Below, in pieces: positions 9,899-22,775 of a stretch of 64,000 nt of DNA. The position numbers and the translations under genes are program-made. Source of the DNA: Epiperipatus broadwayi (lineage: Eukaryota; Onychophora; Udeonychophora; Euonychophora; Peripatidae); the NCBI GenBank assembly GCA_028023455.1, contig JAQFVV010000455.1:184001-248000 (forward strand), in the 5' to 3' direction. Below the pieces are notes generated by a model. The model made no database searches. It was not told the origin of the DNA and was given only the letters and a program-made list of their open reading frames with translations. How positions within the stretch are numbered: position 1 is the first letter of the stretch; each line of letters begins with the position of its first letter.

Positions 9899-10749
9899 AA
9901 TCAATAGCATTTATTAATTCCTAAAGCTTCCAGAAAAAGGCAAAAGAGTAGAAAAATAAAATAAGTATGCGTATTTCAATGTAAACTACAGGAAACGATA
10001 TTTCTGGGACCAATTAATACGTTGCTCCAAACCTCACCATACTGATCACTAATCATCACACTCGTGAATTCATAAACTATTTGTACAAAACTTTGTTTTA
10101 ACTTTTAAAATATATCATCATTAGCAATGACAGTAAAGATCATTCTAATTCCAGTAAGAAAAAAATGTAATTAAAACAAAAATAAATAGAAATTCAAGGG
10201 GTTAAATGTTAAAAGATAAGTTTTGCAATAATTACACAAACTAATCTATGTAATATCAATGCTGTACGTACCATATGCCGCTTGTTTAAGTATGTTTGCT
10301 AGGAAAGAAGTTAAAAGTCGGCATCGTAAAATTTCAAACATATATATATATCTTGTTCTCCAAAAAAGATATTGATCTTTAATGTCTGTTTTTTATTCTT
10401 TAATGTATTAAAAGATATCCATTAAATTTTTCACCACATGGCAATCCAATTATAAAAATAATTTGCGTATTACTTTTTTTCTTTTTTAAGCGCGTGGAAG
10501 AAATAAAGAATTAAGTTGTGAACCAATCTGAAATAGAAATAAACCATTAAAGTAAATATGGTAATAAAAGCAAATTACTGCAGTGAAGAGAAATTTCTTT
10601 TATTTATTCAGTGAAAGAGATAAATTTATCATTCACCGTAATTCACGCGAGAAATTTTTTTTTAACATCATGAATAAAATTTAAATGATGTGATGTGATG
10701 TGTTGTGGCTTCTTCATAAACGAAGTCAAGAATATCTCAGCAATTACGC
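9899..10749. other. Unassigned AT-rich DNA
   Basis: No supported gene or repeat. Confidence 0.5.
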
Positions 10750-11047
10750 CCAGATAAACCAGGAGTTACTGACCTCATTGAAAAAATAAAAAGATTGAAG
10801 TGGAGTTGGGCTGGACATATTGCTAGAAGAGATGATAATAGATGGACAATTGAAATTTTAAACTGGATTCCAAGAGATTGTAAAAGACCCAGAAAGAAAC
10901 CACATGTGAGATGGATGGATGAAATAAGAAAGTGTGCAGGGGTGATGTGGAGAAGAGAAGCTAAAGATCGGAGACGATAGATTAAACTTGGAGAGACCTT
11001 CATCCCGCAGTGGATTGATAATGGTTGATAATGATGATGATGATGAA
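10750..11047 (+). pseudogene. RTE retrotransposon 3' end fragment
   Basis: Encodes the RTE C-terminal tail: GVTDLIEKIKRLKWSWAGH-like sequence, then DNRWTIEILNWIPRDCKR, KKPHVRWMDEIRKCAG and MWRREAKDRRR, interrupted by stops. It continues into the 3' UTR and ends in (GAT)n at 11030-11047. Less than 300 bp remains, so this is a strongly 5'-truncated insertion. The high match to 31547-31731 suggests relatively recent copies. Confidence 0.88.
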
Positions 11048-11569
11048 ACCTGTTAGCCACTTTATTTCCATTCCCCACTCTAAATTTTCAACATTTACTT
11101 CAAAAATAAATAAAAGAGGCAAAATTAAAATATATTTATTAATTATCGCCTTATTTTATTAATTAATAAATAAAACCATCTACTTTCAAATACATTCCAG
11201 CAGTGACGTCTAGTGAATGCGTAATGAAAATTATTAATGACGTCTGCAGCAAACTTTTCTATTTGAAATAGTTCATTATATTTAATTGTAGATCTGCAAT
11301 ATATTCTTTATCTATAACTTCCCAATAAAAATAGTCCACTTGGCATTTCTTTAGAATACTTTGAGAAAATCCTTTGAAAATTGAGCTCAAGTTCATTATG
11401 ATTTTTCGTAGGAATTATTATTAGTTCATTATTTTATATGTCCAATCCGATGAAGATGTGATTTTACAATTGTTGGTCTATATTACCACATATACAGAAG
11501 GATTGAACATCTTAAATGATTAATCTTATGATTTTGCTATTATATTTTTAGAGTTTTTAATTTTTAAGA
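11048..11569. other. Unassigned AT-rich DNA
   Basis: No supported feature. Confidence 0.45.
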
Positions 11570-12000
11570 AGAATTTTCAATCCTTCTTACTGCATCATTT
11601 TTATGTTTTTGTATTCCTTCTTTTCTTCGTAAATTGTCGTCTCTGTAGAAATTTTACTAATCAATTGTTGCTTTTTTATACCAGCTATCTTTGTTGCAGT
11701 TTTTAAAAGTGTATCACTTATCTTCCTATTGATTTCATTTAAATCTGACTCATGTTCAAAATCTGTCAATATTTGGAAACGATTTGCAAGTTCTAATTTT
11801 GATTCATTGGAATGTTCCTGAAGATTAGCAATAGCGACTGAGAATATTGTTTTTTCTAATCCGTTTTGTTTCTGTAGTTTTGCATTAACCTATATCTCAC
11901 ATCTCACTAATCGATGATCATTTCCTGTATTGAATTTTTCTGAATGCTTATATTCTGTCAACAATTCTCAAATCAATCTCACTTAAGTCATGTCAACAAA
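11570..12000 (-). pseudogene. RTE retrotransposon endonuclease fragment
   Basis: The minus strand translates to the end of the APE-type endonuclease and the linker: NDHRLVRCEI (the family SDHRLV motif that carries the catalytic D-H pair), then after a decayed stretch HESDLNEINRKISDTLL, IKKQQLISKISTETT and IYEEKKEYKN. The same order occurs in 55752-56300. The rest of the element is absent on both sides, so this is an internal relic. Confidence 0.75.
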
Positions 12001-13077
12001 CGTTTTGATATCTATCTACATATATTATTAATCACATAACAATGTAGTAGCTTAATTTTGGCTAATCCTAATGTTCAACCTCATAGTGCAGTTTTAATGC
12101 ATCTGTCTTCACTATCTATAATCTGGAGTTTGGGTACTAGGTTGAATTTGAAAACTGTTTTCAAATAATTGAAGACTTACAAATAATTTTGGGATTTTTT
12201 TCATTTAATAGCTATCTACAGTCTAACTAGTCCGTTATCTGATGGATGATTGGCAAATATGTATTTTGCAATTCCTAATAAAAGAATGAAGCTAAAAAAG
12301 CATAAACCACATCAAGTCTTAAGTTGGCAAGGCCATGTGTGGTGCTTTCGCCACCACTCCCTCTTGATTGTTCTTTTATAAAAATATCTGGAAAGATCTT
12401 TGTCTCGTAATAGATTTTTTCAAACATATATATATAAATATGTATTTATTGCCTCTTATAACACTAAAATGTTGCTTACTCAAGGAAAATATTAAGACGC
12501 AGAAAGATTACTGAATAAAAAAAAAAATGAATCTTTTTTTCTGAAATTCGTTGGAAATGTTTTTTTTTTTTTTTTTTAAAAAGGAAAAATCTTTATATCA
12601 TTTCACCATTAAATGTGGCATATGTCAAAAAATGTTTATAGAATTTATTTTTAGATTTTTAAAAAAAATCCTATTTTGTACCAAATATTGACATCATTCT
12701 TTGCAGAAATATATATATATATCTGCCTTATTATTAAACGTTCGCAGTAAATAGTAAATTTTAAAAACCGGTCAGCGATAATAATAATAAAAAAAGATAC
12801 TAGTTGCAAAACGAGTAAAAGTAATACATTAGGAATTGCACTGCACAGTTTAACTCAATAGAAGAGTGGATTATGGATTGTCTTAGAGACAATGTTTCCA
12901 GAATCAATTTCAGCTGAATAAAAAGTTAGTTCAGATAATAGAACTGCTAATTGCTCAATCTGCCTCTAGATGGCTTGATTGTCATATGACCGTCTGAGCA
13001 ATTTACAATATTACTATTACCAAAGGAATTGAATTCTGAATTAATGTAACTTACTCTTGATCATTACTGAACAAAGA
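12001..13077. other. Unassigned DNA
   Basis: No supported feature. 12830-13030 is less AT-rich, with a small inverted repeat (ATTGCTCA and TGAGCAAT, 12949-13008), but I recognise nothing in it. Confidence 0.4.
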
Positions 13078-13150
13078 TGATCTGTGTGGTGTAATGTAGT
13101 GGTCTCGAGTAAAAGAACCTTGGGTCAATTCCAGTTCAGGAACTTTTAGC
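13078..13150 (+). repeat. Possible tRNA-derived SINE fragment
   Basis: TGTGGTGTAATGTAGTGGTC resembles a tRNA 5' half (A box region), and GGGTCAATTCC lies at B-box distance. No anticodon stem or full cloverleaf was seen. Resembles the fragments at 19509-19577 and 58970-59030. Confidence 0.35.
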
Positions 13151-13439
13151 ACTTAAGCTTTTTATAAATACCCAAGCAATAAAGCCACTGACTATTTATT
13201 TAATACTGAACAAAAAAAAAATGACCACATGTTAGTGATTGTAAGCTAAGCCAACTGAAAGAAATGCATCTTGGAAGTAATTTGACTTTTTTTCAGATTG
13301 ATTTTAATAATATGTCTGAAGCATGTTCAATGAGAAAGATTTAATCCTTGAAAAAAGTTGTTTTTGATCAAATTCACATGAGTTTTTTTATTAATTTTTT
13401 AATTTTTCCTTCAGTTGTATTTTTTTATGAAAAATATCA

Positions 13440-13640
13440 AATCTTTATAGTTAAATGCAAATATATTATGTATACTTTTAAGCTAGAGGTAATTAGAGGA
13501 GATTTGAACCCAGATTTTCATATGTATGTGACCATGTGTATCGATTGTAAAGATGGAGTGGGTGACTAAAAGGAGCTTGAAAGTCTGGGTTCAAATCCTC
13601 TTTAAGTCTATAAAATCTTTATGTTTGAGATAAATTTTGT
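13440..13640. repeat. A-family palindromic element 2
   Basis: Left arm GAGGAGATTTGAACCCAGA (13496-13515) and right arm TCTGGGTTCAAATCCTC (13588-13604) are inverted; the arms extend to a TATACTT/AAGT region outside. The middle contains ATGTGACCATGTGTATCGAT, the A-family internal block. No hammerhead is kept. The predicted 73-aa ORF here is incidental. Confidence 0.6.
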
Positions 13641-16294
13641 TATAAGTGCAAATAATGAATGCAATCTTAAATATAAAATATTAACTTTGCAAATAAAATA
13701 AAAAAAGATCATCAACCCAAATAAATTTATAACAGCTTTCATATTCAAAAATGTATTTTACAAAAAATAACAAATTACTCATTACTCATATTAAAATATT
13801 TTTGTTTTAGTTAAATTTACTAAAGCATTTGTACAAATAATAAAATTAATCTTAGAATTATTAAAATTCAATTTCCCATTAAAAATAATAATAATAAAGT
13901 TATTGATAAAACTCATTTTCTTCATGAAGTCATATATATTTTTGACAGACCAATATTCTCCTGAACACAGAATATATTTAAATAAAAGCTAGATGAACAT
14001 TCTCAATAACAGTGCCAAGAATTGAAAGAGTTTCATTTACATTAAGTGATGCTTCCATAACTTTGATTTAAATTCACTTCATTTGTACTCTTCATAGTAT
14101 TTGCTTGCTGATTTTGCATTTATATAATAGCAAAATGTGTAACTGAAATATATATTGATTAATCAATTTTAAAAAAAATCTTAAGATATTAATGTTGTGC
14201 AGTGAATCCAATGCAAATGAATTGAAAATTACTCTGATTATTAATTTCTTTGTTCTCGGGCATGAGAATGCTTGCAAAAGCACTTATAAGTGGACCTTTT
14301 TTGTTTAAATTTTTGAACTCATATATTTTTAATCCTTTGTTTATATATTTATGAATATTTTTGGAAAATGTTTATGTTTTCCTTAAATATTATGATTAGA
14401 CTCAGATTTTATTTGAATATATTTGTTCATAAAAGAATAAAAATCAAACAAATGTAAAAAATAAATGTATGACTAAAAAAGAAAAGGCTCTTTTAAAAGA
14501 TGTAATTTTAATAATTTTATAAAAAGTATAATTTGTAAATAAATAAAAAATAAAATTTATTTTCTATCAGTACTGGAGGAAAATTTTTACTAGCACAGAA
14601 ATGCATTTTCTCATAAGGGAAATACTTTGTCCATTTTAATTGATATATTGATTACTGATGATATCTATTAATAATATTTAAACTTAAATATTAATCATTA
14701 AATTATTTGATGAAGATACTCATTAAAATATAATTTTTTTTACTGAAAGCTTTTATTATTAATGATCTAAATGGTTTTTGACTATTGAAATCTTCGGATG
14801 CAGATGGTAACACCAACAGGATTTAAATATGATTTTACAATTTAGATTAACCTGCAACAGCTACAATGTGGTTTAGATATATGCAGAAAGCATTATCTCA
14901 TACCATTCCCAAAAGGAATATTTGCTTTATATAAATATCATTTCAATTTTGATCTTTTTATTATAAGCTTTATGTACAATATATATCAAATGTTTACATA
15001 AAACAAAAATTTAAAAAAATATAAATCACAAAAGTGAAAAAATAAAATTAGTTTTGTTTAACTGGATTAAATTGATTGCTTTCTAATAATCAATTATTAT
15101 AAAAAAAAGTAAATTTGCTTAATATTATTATTAATTACAATAAGTTTTATAATATTTGTCTCAAAAAGTACAAAAAAGTGGTCATTTGAAATAGATGCAA
15201 AAAAATTTACAGCTGTTTAGACTACAAGTGGTATGACATACCACTAAATCAGAAAAAAAATCCTTAAATTTGTACTATATAAACTATATTCAAATTATTT
15301 TGATTTTTGCAAAATAATGAGGTACTGAGATGGACATCTTTTCATTTTTAAAAATAATACAAAATTAAGGCATTTGTAAATGGATAGTGATATCACACAT
15401 CACTTGTAGCTGTCAAGGGTTAAAAACTTTATTTAAGATATCACATATAGGAGAAAAATAAATATATAGTTGAATTAATAATACCATATGTATATATTTA
15501 TTAAAAGTATAATTTTTAAGACTATTGTACAGTATTTTTGCATTATATTTTTTATACCTCTATGCCACCTACTGTAAGCTTTAGTAACTAATAGAAGTGA
15601 TAGTCATATGGTATTTTATCAGTATTTTTTATAGTTGTAGGCCTACAAATAGGCAAGTTCTTTACTCAGCTTTAAAAAATTTAATAATTATGAGAGAAAA
15701 AGGCTTCAAATGTAACTTGAAATTATAAAAATTTAACAAAGTGGAATAAATAAAATAAAAATCCTATGAAAACATTAGCAACAAAACACCAAAACTTATT
15801 TTGTTTGTATTATTGTTCTCTAGTGGTGCCTATGTAATACTTTTAATTATTACTAGTTCATTTTACTCAGCTTTAAAACATTTTATTATTTAATATTTAT
15901 GAGAGGGGAAAGGGAACTAATTGTTAGGACCATGTATATAGAGGCATTTTTATAAATTTAAATTAATAGTTCATTTGACATCTGTGGTAAATAAATAAGA
16001 TTAGTATACATTTCTAATCCAGTAAACATTTCAGTTTTTTAATTAATTAAATAAAGTTTTGATTAATGTTCAATATAAAAATATCTTTCCCCTTCAAATA
16101 ATTTTCATACCCTATATATTGCAAATTAGAAAGTGGTAACAACTCATAAAATTCACATGTTATGTGTTGAATTGTTGATTTAGATATCTTCATATTTATT
16201 TCAGAGCAATGCCTAAAGGTTGAGGTTGTGGAAACATTACTAAAATAGAATATACAATTTTCAATAAATTTTAAAGTTTATATTTGGGCTAAAA
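13641..16294. other. Long AT-rich stretch, nothing recognised
   Basis: About 2.6 kb with no supported coding region, RNA or transposon end. The composition is extreme in A+T and open frames are short and low-complexity. Confidence 0.5.
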
Positions 16295-16500
16295 TGATTT
16301 AATTATGCTATGTGAGGGATTTGAACTCAGACTTTTTTATTCTATTCATCCTCCACTCCATCTCAAGCAACTTATATACATGACTACACACATGCAAAAA
16401 AGATTCATAATCCCCAACATATGTAATTCATGCAGAATCAGCATGAATCAGTTGGCCAGATCATAATCTCCCATACATATATACAATCAGCATTCAGCTT
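16295..16500 (-). mobile_element. A-family hammerhead element, copy A4
   Basis: Minus strand order: TATGTATGGGAGATTATGATC, hammerhead region (16409-16460), GGGGATTATGAATC, CATGTGTGTAGTCATGT, TATAAGTTGCTTGAGATGG-like text and the A-family end AAGTCTGAGTTCAAATCCC. This shows the whole unit in one piece, about 200 bp from hammerhead to end. The hammerhead keeps helix I CCAA/TTGG, but the core is CTGATTC and GAAT, so it is inactive. Confidence 0.6.
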
Positions 16501-16699
16501 ATATTAAGTTAGCAATTCCTCAAGCTTTAATTGAAAGACTTCATCTTGTCACCTTCCAACTATTCAAACATTCATTTTCATTGCAAAACTGACAATGGAA
16601 TGCTCAAAGCCCTTACTGGATTTGATATTGTAGTCATACCCATGGAGACATTACATCAATTAACTCCTCATACTACCAGACTAATATGTATCTAATATA

Positions 16700-16915
16700 T
16701 TAATAAAATTAATTAAAAAGGATTTGAACCCAGACTTTCAAGCTTCCTATAACCTATACACATGAATATATTTATCTTTTTTACATGTATGTGATCATGT
16801 GTATCGGTTATATTGGATAAAGTGAATGACTGTAGGGAGCTTGAAAGTCTGTGTTCAAATCCCCTTTAATTACATCTAACATAAGTATATATACTATAAC
16901 TGTATTTCAGTATTA
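16700..16915. repeat. A-family palindromic element 3
   Basis: Left arm 16718-16749 and right arm 16835-16868 are inverted copies of GAGCTTGAAAGTCTGTGTTC with CAAATCC. The middle carries TGATCATGTGTATCGGTTAT. The right side continues into TTAATTACATCTAACATAAG as in 47220-47260. It has the same head-to-head design as the palindromes at 2345 and 13440. Confidence 0.65.
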
Positions 16916-17227
16916 ATAGAATAATCATCTGTAATAATATTACTATATTTATCTAGAGACATTGTTGCCATAGGAGTGAACATAAGAACTATGGTCTTTG
17001 TAAAGTGGCTTGAAATAATGTACTATAGAAGTTTCATTGTTTGTAAGAATCAAAATGTTTCAAAAATCATTCTCAAAACTTTTTAAAATTAATATTACCA
17101 AATTTTGAAATGTAATTAAACAATTATGGTTATGATAAATTTACTGAAGTATTAATTTATTTTTATTCTATTAACGTCGCTATATTTTTTTTGTGTATTA
17201 AACATATTATTAGAAGAAGAAGAAAAA

Positions 17228-17369
<142 letters not shown>

Positions 17370-17585
17370 GTTATTTCAACAAAAATTTTTATTAGTAATA
17401 AATAGTGATTACATTTTGATAATGGATAAGTTAATGAATAAATTGTACAATAATATTATAAAAAGTTCTGATTAACATATGGCTAGAATATGTTAGTTAG
17501 TAGTTGTTATACACTTATGTGGTTAGGTATAATGAAGGGTTTGTGTAGAATATGAGAAACTGAGAACTTGATGAATGTTATTAGC

Positions 17586-19495
17586 TTTTTTTTTTTTTTT
17601 TTTTAATAACACGACTATTTTCTTTTTAATATTGTCTATTCTAGAATTCTGGGTAGGTGGGAGTTGACAATCAGGAAAAGGATAGAGCGGTTAGAGACCA
17701 GGTGTCGTCAAAGACTTTACTGGAGGCAAGGAGCTGATCACGTTTCTTGATTTTTTTGAGAGTCTGGTAAAACAATGGTATGATTTGTGGCGGGGGTAAT
17801 TCCATGAGAGTTTTGCATCTCACTATCCATATGGAATAAAGGACAAAGATAGAGAGCCTTATTATTGAAAAAGTTCCACTATTAATGGCATTTTCAAGTG
17901 AGAAAATCATTTCAGATCTTATGTAAGAATTGATTATGATTATATCTTTCAGTATTTTAAGTCTTGGACAGCGGTGTATAATATGGTCTGTGGTTTCATC
18001 TTCACGAGCACATAAACCACATATAGGGTCAATGCTAGTAAAACCTCTTCGGTGATAAAGAAACCAATTTGTGGGAAGCGCATCAAGATTAATTTTAATG
18101 ATGAAGTCCAGGAATTTGGGTTCAAGGCTCCATCTTTTGAAGTGTGTAATGAGTCTTTGGTTGGTTATTTTTAGGCTGGTTTTAATGGGTTGTTGATTAT
18201 AGTTGATTAGATTGTATGCTTCCCACAAAGTGATTTTTTGGTTAAGGTTAGAGGACATCGTCGGGTTATAAAGTTGTAGATGATCTATTAGCAATGATAT
18301 CCATGAACTGGAAAAGGGCGGGGACGATCAGTTGGTGTAATTTTTTCATAATGTTGGAGTATCCATAGGAGAGGATCAGATTATGTAGAATATTGTGAGT
18401 TTTTTGTAAAATGATTGCCTGTATTGAGTGGAATGACAGTCCATTGAACCTGCGTGGTCGTTGGATACCTCGCAAGCTAATGGCAACAGTCCTTCCTCTC
18501 CAGAGAAGTTTGGTGCATAATCGGTTAATTTTATTTTGAAACTGTTTAGTGATTTTAATGAATGGAAGATAATATGAGATTTTTGGCATTATGATCATGT
18601 TGAGGAGGCTAACCTTTCCATATAATGAAAGGTATACTCTAGAGAGTGAAGTGGTGATGGCTTCAGTTGATTGGAGGATTGCATCTTGAATCATTCTTGC
18701 CATTGCAGTTGGAGGTTTGAAGATTGGGAAACCAAGGTATCTTTGTGGTTTAGCAGAAAAGGAAGAGTTGATTTGTTTACCAGACATTATCTTCCAGATG
18801 GAAGATTTGTTAAAATTTATTTGTAGGCCAAGTTTCACTGTATTTCTGTTTAAGATGTTCATGAGATGGGGAAGGTATTTAATGGTGGGAAGCACAACCA
18901 TGATATCATCTATGTATGCGAATACATTGAAATCTTTATTGAGAGAAGGAAGGAATATTCCAGGGAGGTTTTTTTCTATATCCACCAGAAGAGGGTTGAT
19001 GTATGCTGTGAAGAAAAGGGCACTGAGCGGAGATCCTTGAGGGATCGACTTGTATGGCTTGAAACCTGGAGTGATCTTGCCATCAAGAGAGAGAAAAATC
19101 TCTCTGTTGTTGAGCAGATTGCTGATAATCTGAACAATTGCAGCTGGAATGTCGTATTCCATCAGAATATCCAGAAGGGTGTTGATCTGTACTGAATCGA
19201 ATGCTGCTGCAACATCCAGATCGGACGGCAATAGGTTTGGATTTGCGATGTACTCTGATATGATTGAACAGTGCAGTTATATTGGACATAGCATGCGAGG
19301 TTGATGATCCCTTTTTTCCGTATTGGTTTGACGAGATATTGCTAAGAATTTGAGGTTGGATTTGGTCCTTAATGACTGACTCTATAATCTTGATAAGCAG
19401 TGGGGTCATGGATATTGGTCGGATACTGTTAATGTCGTTTAGTGGTTTTGCTCTTTTAATAAAAGGCACAAGTGCCACAGGGTAAAAAGTTTGAT
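17586..19495 (-). pseudogene. Poly(A)-tailed non-LTR retrotransposon, reverse transcriptase (Jockey/I-like group)
   Basis: The minus strand encodes an RT with its motifs in order: PFIKRAKPLNDINSIRPIS (motif 0-2 region), SNQYGKKGSSTSHA, LDVAAAFDSVQ (catalytic Asp), IPQGSPLSALFFTAYINPLL, the catalytic AYIDDIMVV, a thumb with QRYLGFPIF, and a C-terminal zinc-knuckle-like CGLC..DETTDHIIHRC. It ends with a stop at 17671, a short 3' UTR and 19 T on the plus strand at 17586-17604, i.e. a poly(A) tail. One frameshift lies near 19205-19230 just before the catalytic motif and another near 18270-18330. The 5' part including any endonuclease is missing. It is clearly less AT-rich than its surroundings. 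The exact clade is not resolved. Confidence 0.88.
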
Positions 19496-19508
19496 CAACA
19501 GAACTGAC

Positions 19509-19577
19509 AAAGGTAGACTATGAACCATGGCTCTTGAACCACTAGATCTGTGACTCTACCATTACAACAAACCACTT
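19509..19577 (-). repeat. tRNA-like SINE fragment, family 2
   Basis: Minus strand GTGGTTTGTTGTAATGGTAG, then GTCACAGATC and GGTTCAAGAGCC, resembles a tRNA D-arm followed by a B box. The same order occurs at 58970-59030 and 19640-19740 (minus). Confidence 0.4.
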
Positions 19578-19639
19578 AGGATTAAGCTGACCTCAGAAGC
19601 AAACTATGTCTAATGGGCAATAACCAAATGGAATGAAAA

Positions 19640-19740
19640 AAAAACCTAGCACCAGAATTTAGAACTGAATCACAATCCATGAACTTGAACTTGAGAGTCT
19701 GGCACTCTATCACAACACCAAGCCTGGCTAGCACATATTG
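19640..19740 (-). repeat. tRNA-like SINE fragment, family 2
   Basis: Minus strand GCTTGGTGTTGTGATAGAGT, GCCAGACTCTCAAGTTCAAG and TTCATGG align with the fragment at 19509-19577. Low information, assigned by similarity only. Confidence 0.35.
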
Positions 19741-19819
19741 TAAAGGCATAAAAATAATATAAGTAGTAGTTAGGTAAGTAGGAAAGAAGGTAGGTAGGCA
19801 GGTAGGCATATGAGAAGGT

Positions 19820-20000
<181 letters not shown>

Positions 20001-20510
20001 AAAATACCAAGAATCAACTGAATTTTTGCAAAATAATGGGATTCTTCATAAAACCTATTGCAATGTATCCTAGAGTCACTTGTATTTTATGAAAATAAAA
20101 TTATATAACATTTAATCTAATATGGAAATAAATATTAATTTATTACTCATAAAGGTAAAAATTATCTGTGATGAATATCCTTAACTCTTGTATTATAAAT
20201 AGCCTACAAGAGCTTAATAGATAATACTCTAATAAGATGGTTGTAAAAACTATGAAAATGTGTAACAAAATTTCTTGTTAGTATAACTAATATTTATAAA
20301 TGGTGATTCTATAGACTGGAATATTATTATCTGAGAAGATGTTAAATATCGTTTGAAAATTATATTTACACAACAAAATGAAATCAATAACATATATCCA
20401 ATAGTCTCTTCCTTATTCACAAGTTCATCATCCAATGTTTCAGTAAGCATTGGTTTGAAAAAGTATTAAGATTACTGGTAAATTTAAAGAGGTAGAAATT
20501 TATGTGTTTA
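20001..20510. other. Unassigned AT-rich DNA
   Basis: No supported feature. Confidence 0.5.
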
Positions 20511-20612
20511 ATTTTCTTCCAAGCATAAGCTTGTGGTTAAGACCTGTAGAGGTTCCTGACTTCGTATTTTTCAGATGCTTATTCCTGAGGTTACAGCCTT
20601 AGAAACATCAAA
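20511..20612 (+). repeat. Interspersed repeat family C, copy 2
   Basis: Matches 4164-4262 in the same orientation (AAGACCTGTAGAGGTTCCT, TTTTTCAGATGCT, GAGGTTACAGCCTTA). No coding potential. Confidence 0.55.
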
Positions 20613-21797
20613 ACATCATTATAAGTCTTTTCTCAGCTAGTCATTTCCTTATCAAACACACAAAGCTCTCAGTTGATTATATAGTGGCTCCCTCTCCTCT
20701 TCTGTAGAATTATTTCATAAACTGCACTACTCTATTTTTTGTCATTCTTTTTACTAATGATAAATGTGTGTATTTTTAAATTAATTTCATATGGGCATAA
20801 AATATTAAACATATATCTTATAATGGGTTCACTATTATTCATTATCACGTGTATCCACAAAAAGTACCTATTTTAACCCTTTAGCACTGCACATTTTTGC
20901 CATTCCCTAGCAACCATTTGGATATTTCCAAGATTTTATTTTAATGAATTATCCTTTAATCTTTATTATATTTTTAATTTTAAAATATATTTCTTAGAAA
21001 TATAAATTTAAAAATAAGTACCACTTCGCACATATAAAGAAAGTGATAAACTGAAATACTAATAAAAACAATAACTTTCATTATTTTGTTTCTGGCAATA
21101 AAAATGTACTTGGAACAAAATAAAATTTATTCGAATTCCATTTCTAAAATTTAAACAAATTTTTATAATGAATGCATAAAGCAATAAAATTGTGTTTTAG
21201 CACTTTACATAAAAAAAAATAACAACTAAGATAGTTATAAGGCATTCCATTTTAAGCTGATCATAATATCCTCCTTTCTATCACTACATTTCTCACGTAT
21301 TATATTTCTAAAAAAAAAACAATCGTTTTGAATAAAATCTGAATCTAGTTATTATATACTTATCTAAAAGTAAATATTTCTCAAATATTCTGCAAAAATA
21401 GTCATTAATAAACTATAAAAAATATACAATTTCCATTTGTCAATCTTGGTCTTTTGCATTAAATTCTCTCAGTGTGTTTTTTAATTAATAAATCAATATA
21501 TATATATGTAGATTTTTGATTGTTATTGATATTGTTTAAGTGTTGAGTGCTTTCAAGTACTTACATTTGTAAATCTATCTAGCCTTGAGCATTATAAGCT
21601 TTATTATCTAAGAATCAGTGGAATTTGAAAGTTATAATTGACTATTTCTCAGTCTGCTTTTGAAACAGATTATATTTTCCTGTTTAATGAAGTTTAATTA
21701 AACGGTTATATTTTTCTATTTAATGTTAACAATGTAAATTATGGGGAAGCCAGTTATGAGCTCTTTACTAATACTTCATCATAACAATCTGTTAGAA
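20613..21797. other. Unassigned AT-rich DNA
   Basis: No supported feature apart from short A/T runs. CTGTTAGAA at 21789-21797 is the left target duplication of the following SINE. Confidence 0.45.
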
Positions 21798-21898
21798 TAG
21801 TCAAGGGTTGGTGGCCTAGTGGTTAGCATAGCTGCCTTTCAAGCACTGAGCTGGCCTCAATTCACTTCCTGGTCAATGCATTTGACATATAAAAAAAA
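21798..21898 (+). mobile_element. tRNA-derived SINE with 9-bp target-site duplication
   Basis: GGTGGCCTAGTGGTTAGCAT is a tRNA-like 5' region with an A box (TGGCCTAGTGG), followed by GGCCTCAATTC in the B-box position and a shared tail TGGTCAATGC..TGACAT ending in an A run. CTGTTAGAA flanks it on both sides (21789-21797, 21899-21907), a 9-bp target duplication. Other copies are at 32423-32527 and 38716-38812. SINEs are transcribed by RNA polymerase III and need a partner LINE; no LINE with the same tail was found here. Confidence 0.8.
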
Positions 21899-21907
21899 CT
21901 GTTAGAA

Positions 21908-22701
21908 CATATTGTAATATTGTAGAAATTGTTAAAAAAATGTAAACAATTGAAGTATTGTTTGATAATTGTATGAGATATTTATTCAATCACATTTTAA
22001 ATACAAAATGTCAAATAAAAAAGATTTTGTTCATTTTCTGAAATCAATCTGTTCTTCCCAACTGCTGAATAATGAAACAATGATTTGTTCTGATTAAGAT
22101 CTAATTTTTAAAATAATTGTAATTCAAATATGATTTTTTTAGAATTTATTTTATTTCTAAACAAAAACATCTATCAAATGAAGTCCATTTTTTATATTTT
22201 GATATATAATAATGATTTAATACTAAAATAAAATGTTGAACAATTAACTCAAATTGCTACTAGGAGATGGAAGGTAAAACATTGCAATGGAAGGGCTAAA
22301 ATGTTGCTAAAAATTTGATTATAAAGAACTTGTATAATACGCACATTTAAAGAGTATTACTTAATAAATATATTTTAGGGCTAATTTTGTTTATAGAATT
22401 ATTAAAATTATAAAATTTATATTTACATTGTGACCTGAAATTTTGAGCAAGTAGACCAAGGTTTCACTAAGATTGCTGATAATGTTATGTTTCACTCCTC
22501 TGAAATATTGGTGATTAATCTAGCACCAATATAAGTTCTTAGAGATCATGTGAAGTTGTATTTGTTTTGTATCTTATTAGTGAATTACACATATATAAGA
22601 GGTTTTCAGTTGAAAGTCTATTAAAAGGTTTCTAAAAAATTATGACTTGTAAAGTGTTCTTATTGTGTGTAAATTTGAAGTTTATTACTTTATAAATATT
22701 A
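21908..22701. other. Unassigned AT-rich DNA
   Basis: No supported feature. Confidence 0.5.
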
Positions 22702-22775
22702 AAAGGGTGAATCAAAAATATGAATATTAAAAGAGTGAATCAAAGACTATCTGAACTCCAGTTATATTAACACTT

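Noticed and set aside
18717-19195. Plus-strand ORFs of 107 and 109 codons
   Set aside because: Shadows of the minus-strand reverse transcriptase, which has recognisable catalytic motifs.
21798-21898. Considered as a functional tRNA gene
   Set aside because: Incomplete cloverleaf, no proper acceptor stem, and a target duplication with an A-rich tail identify it as a SINE.
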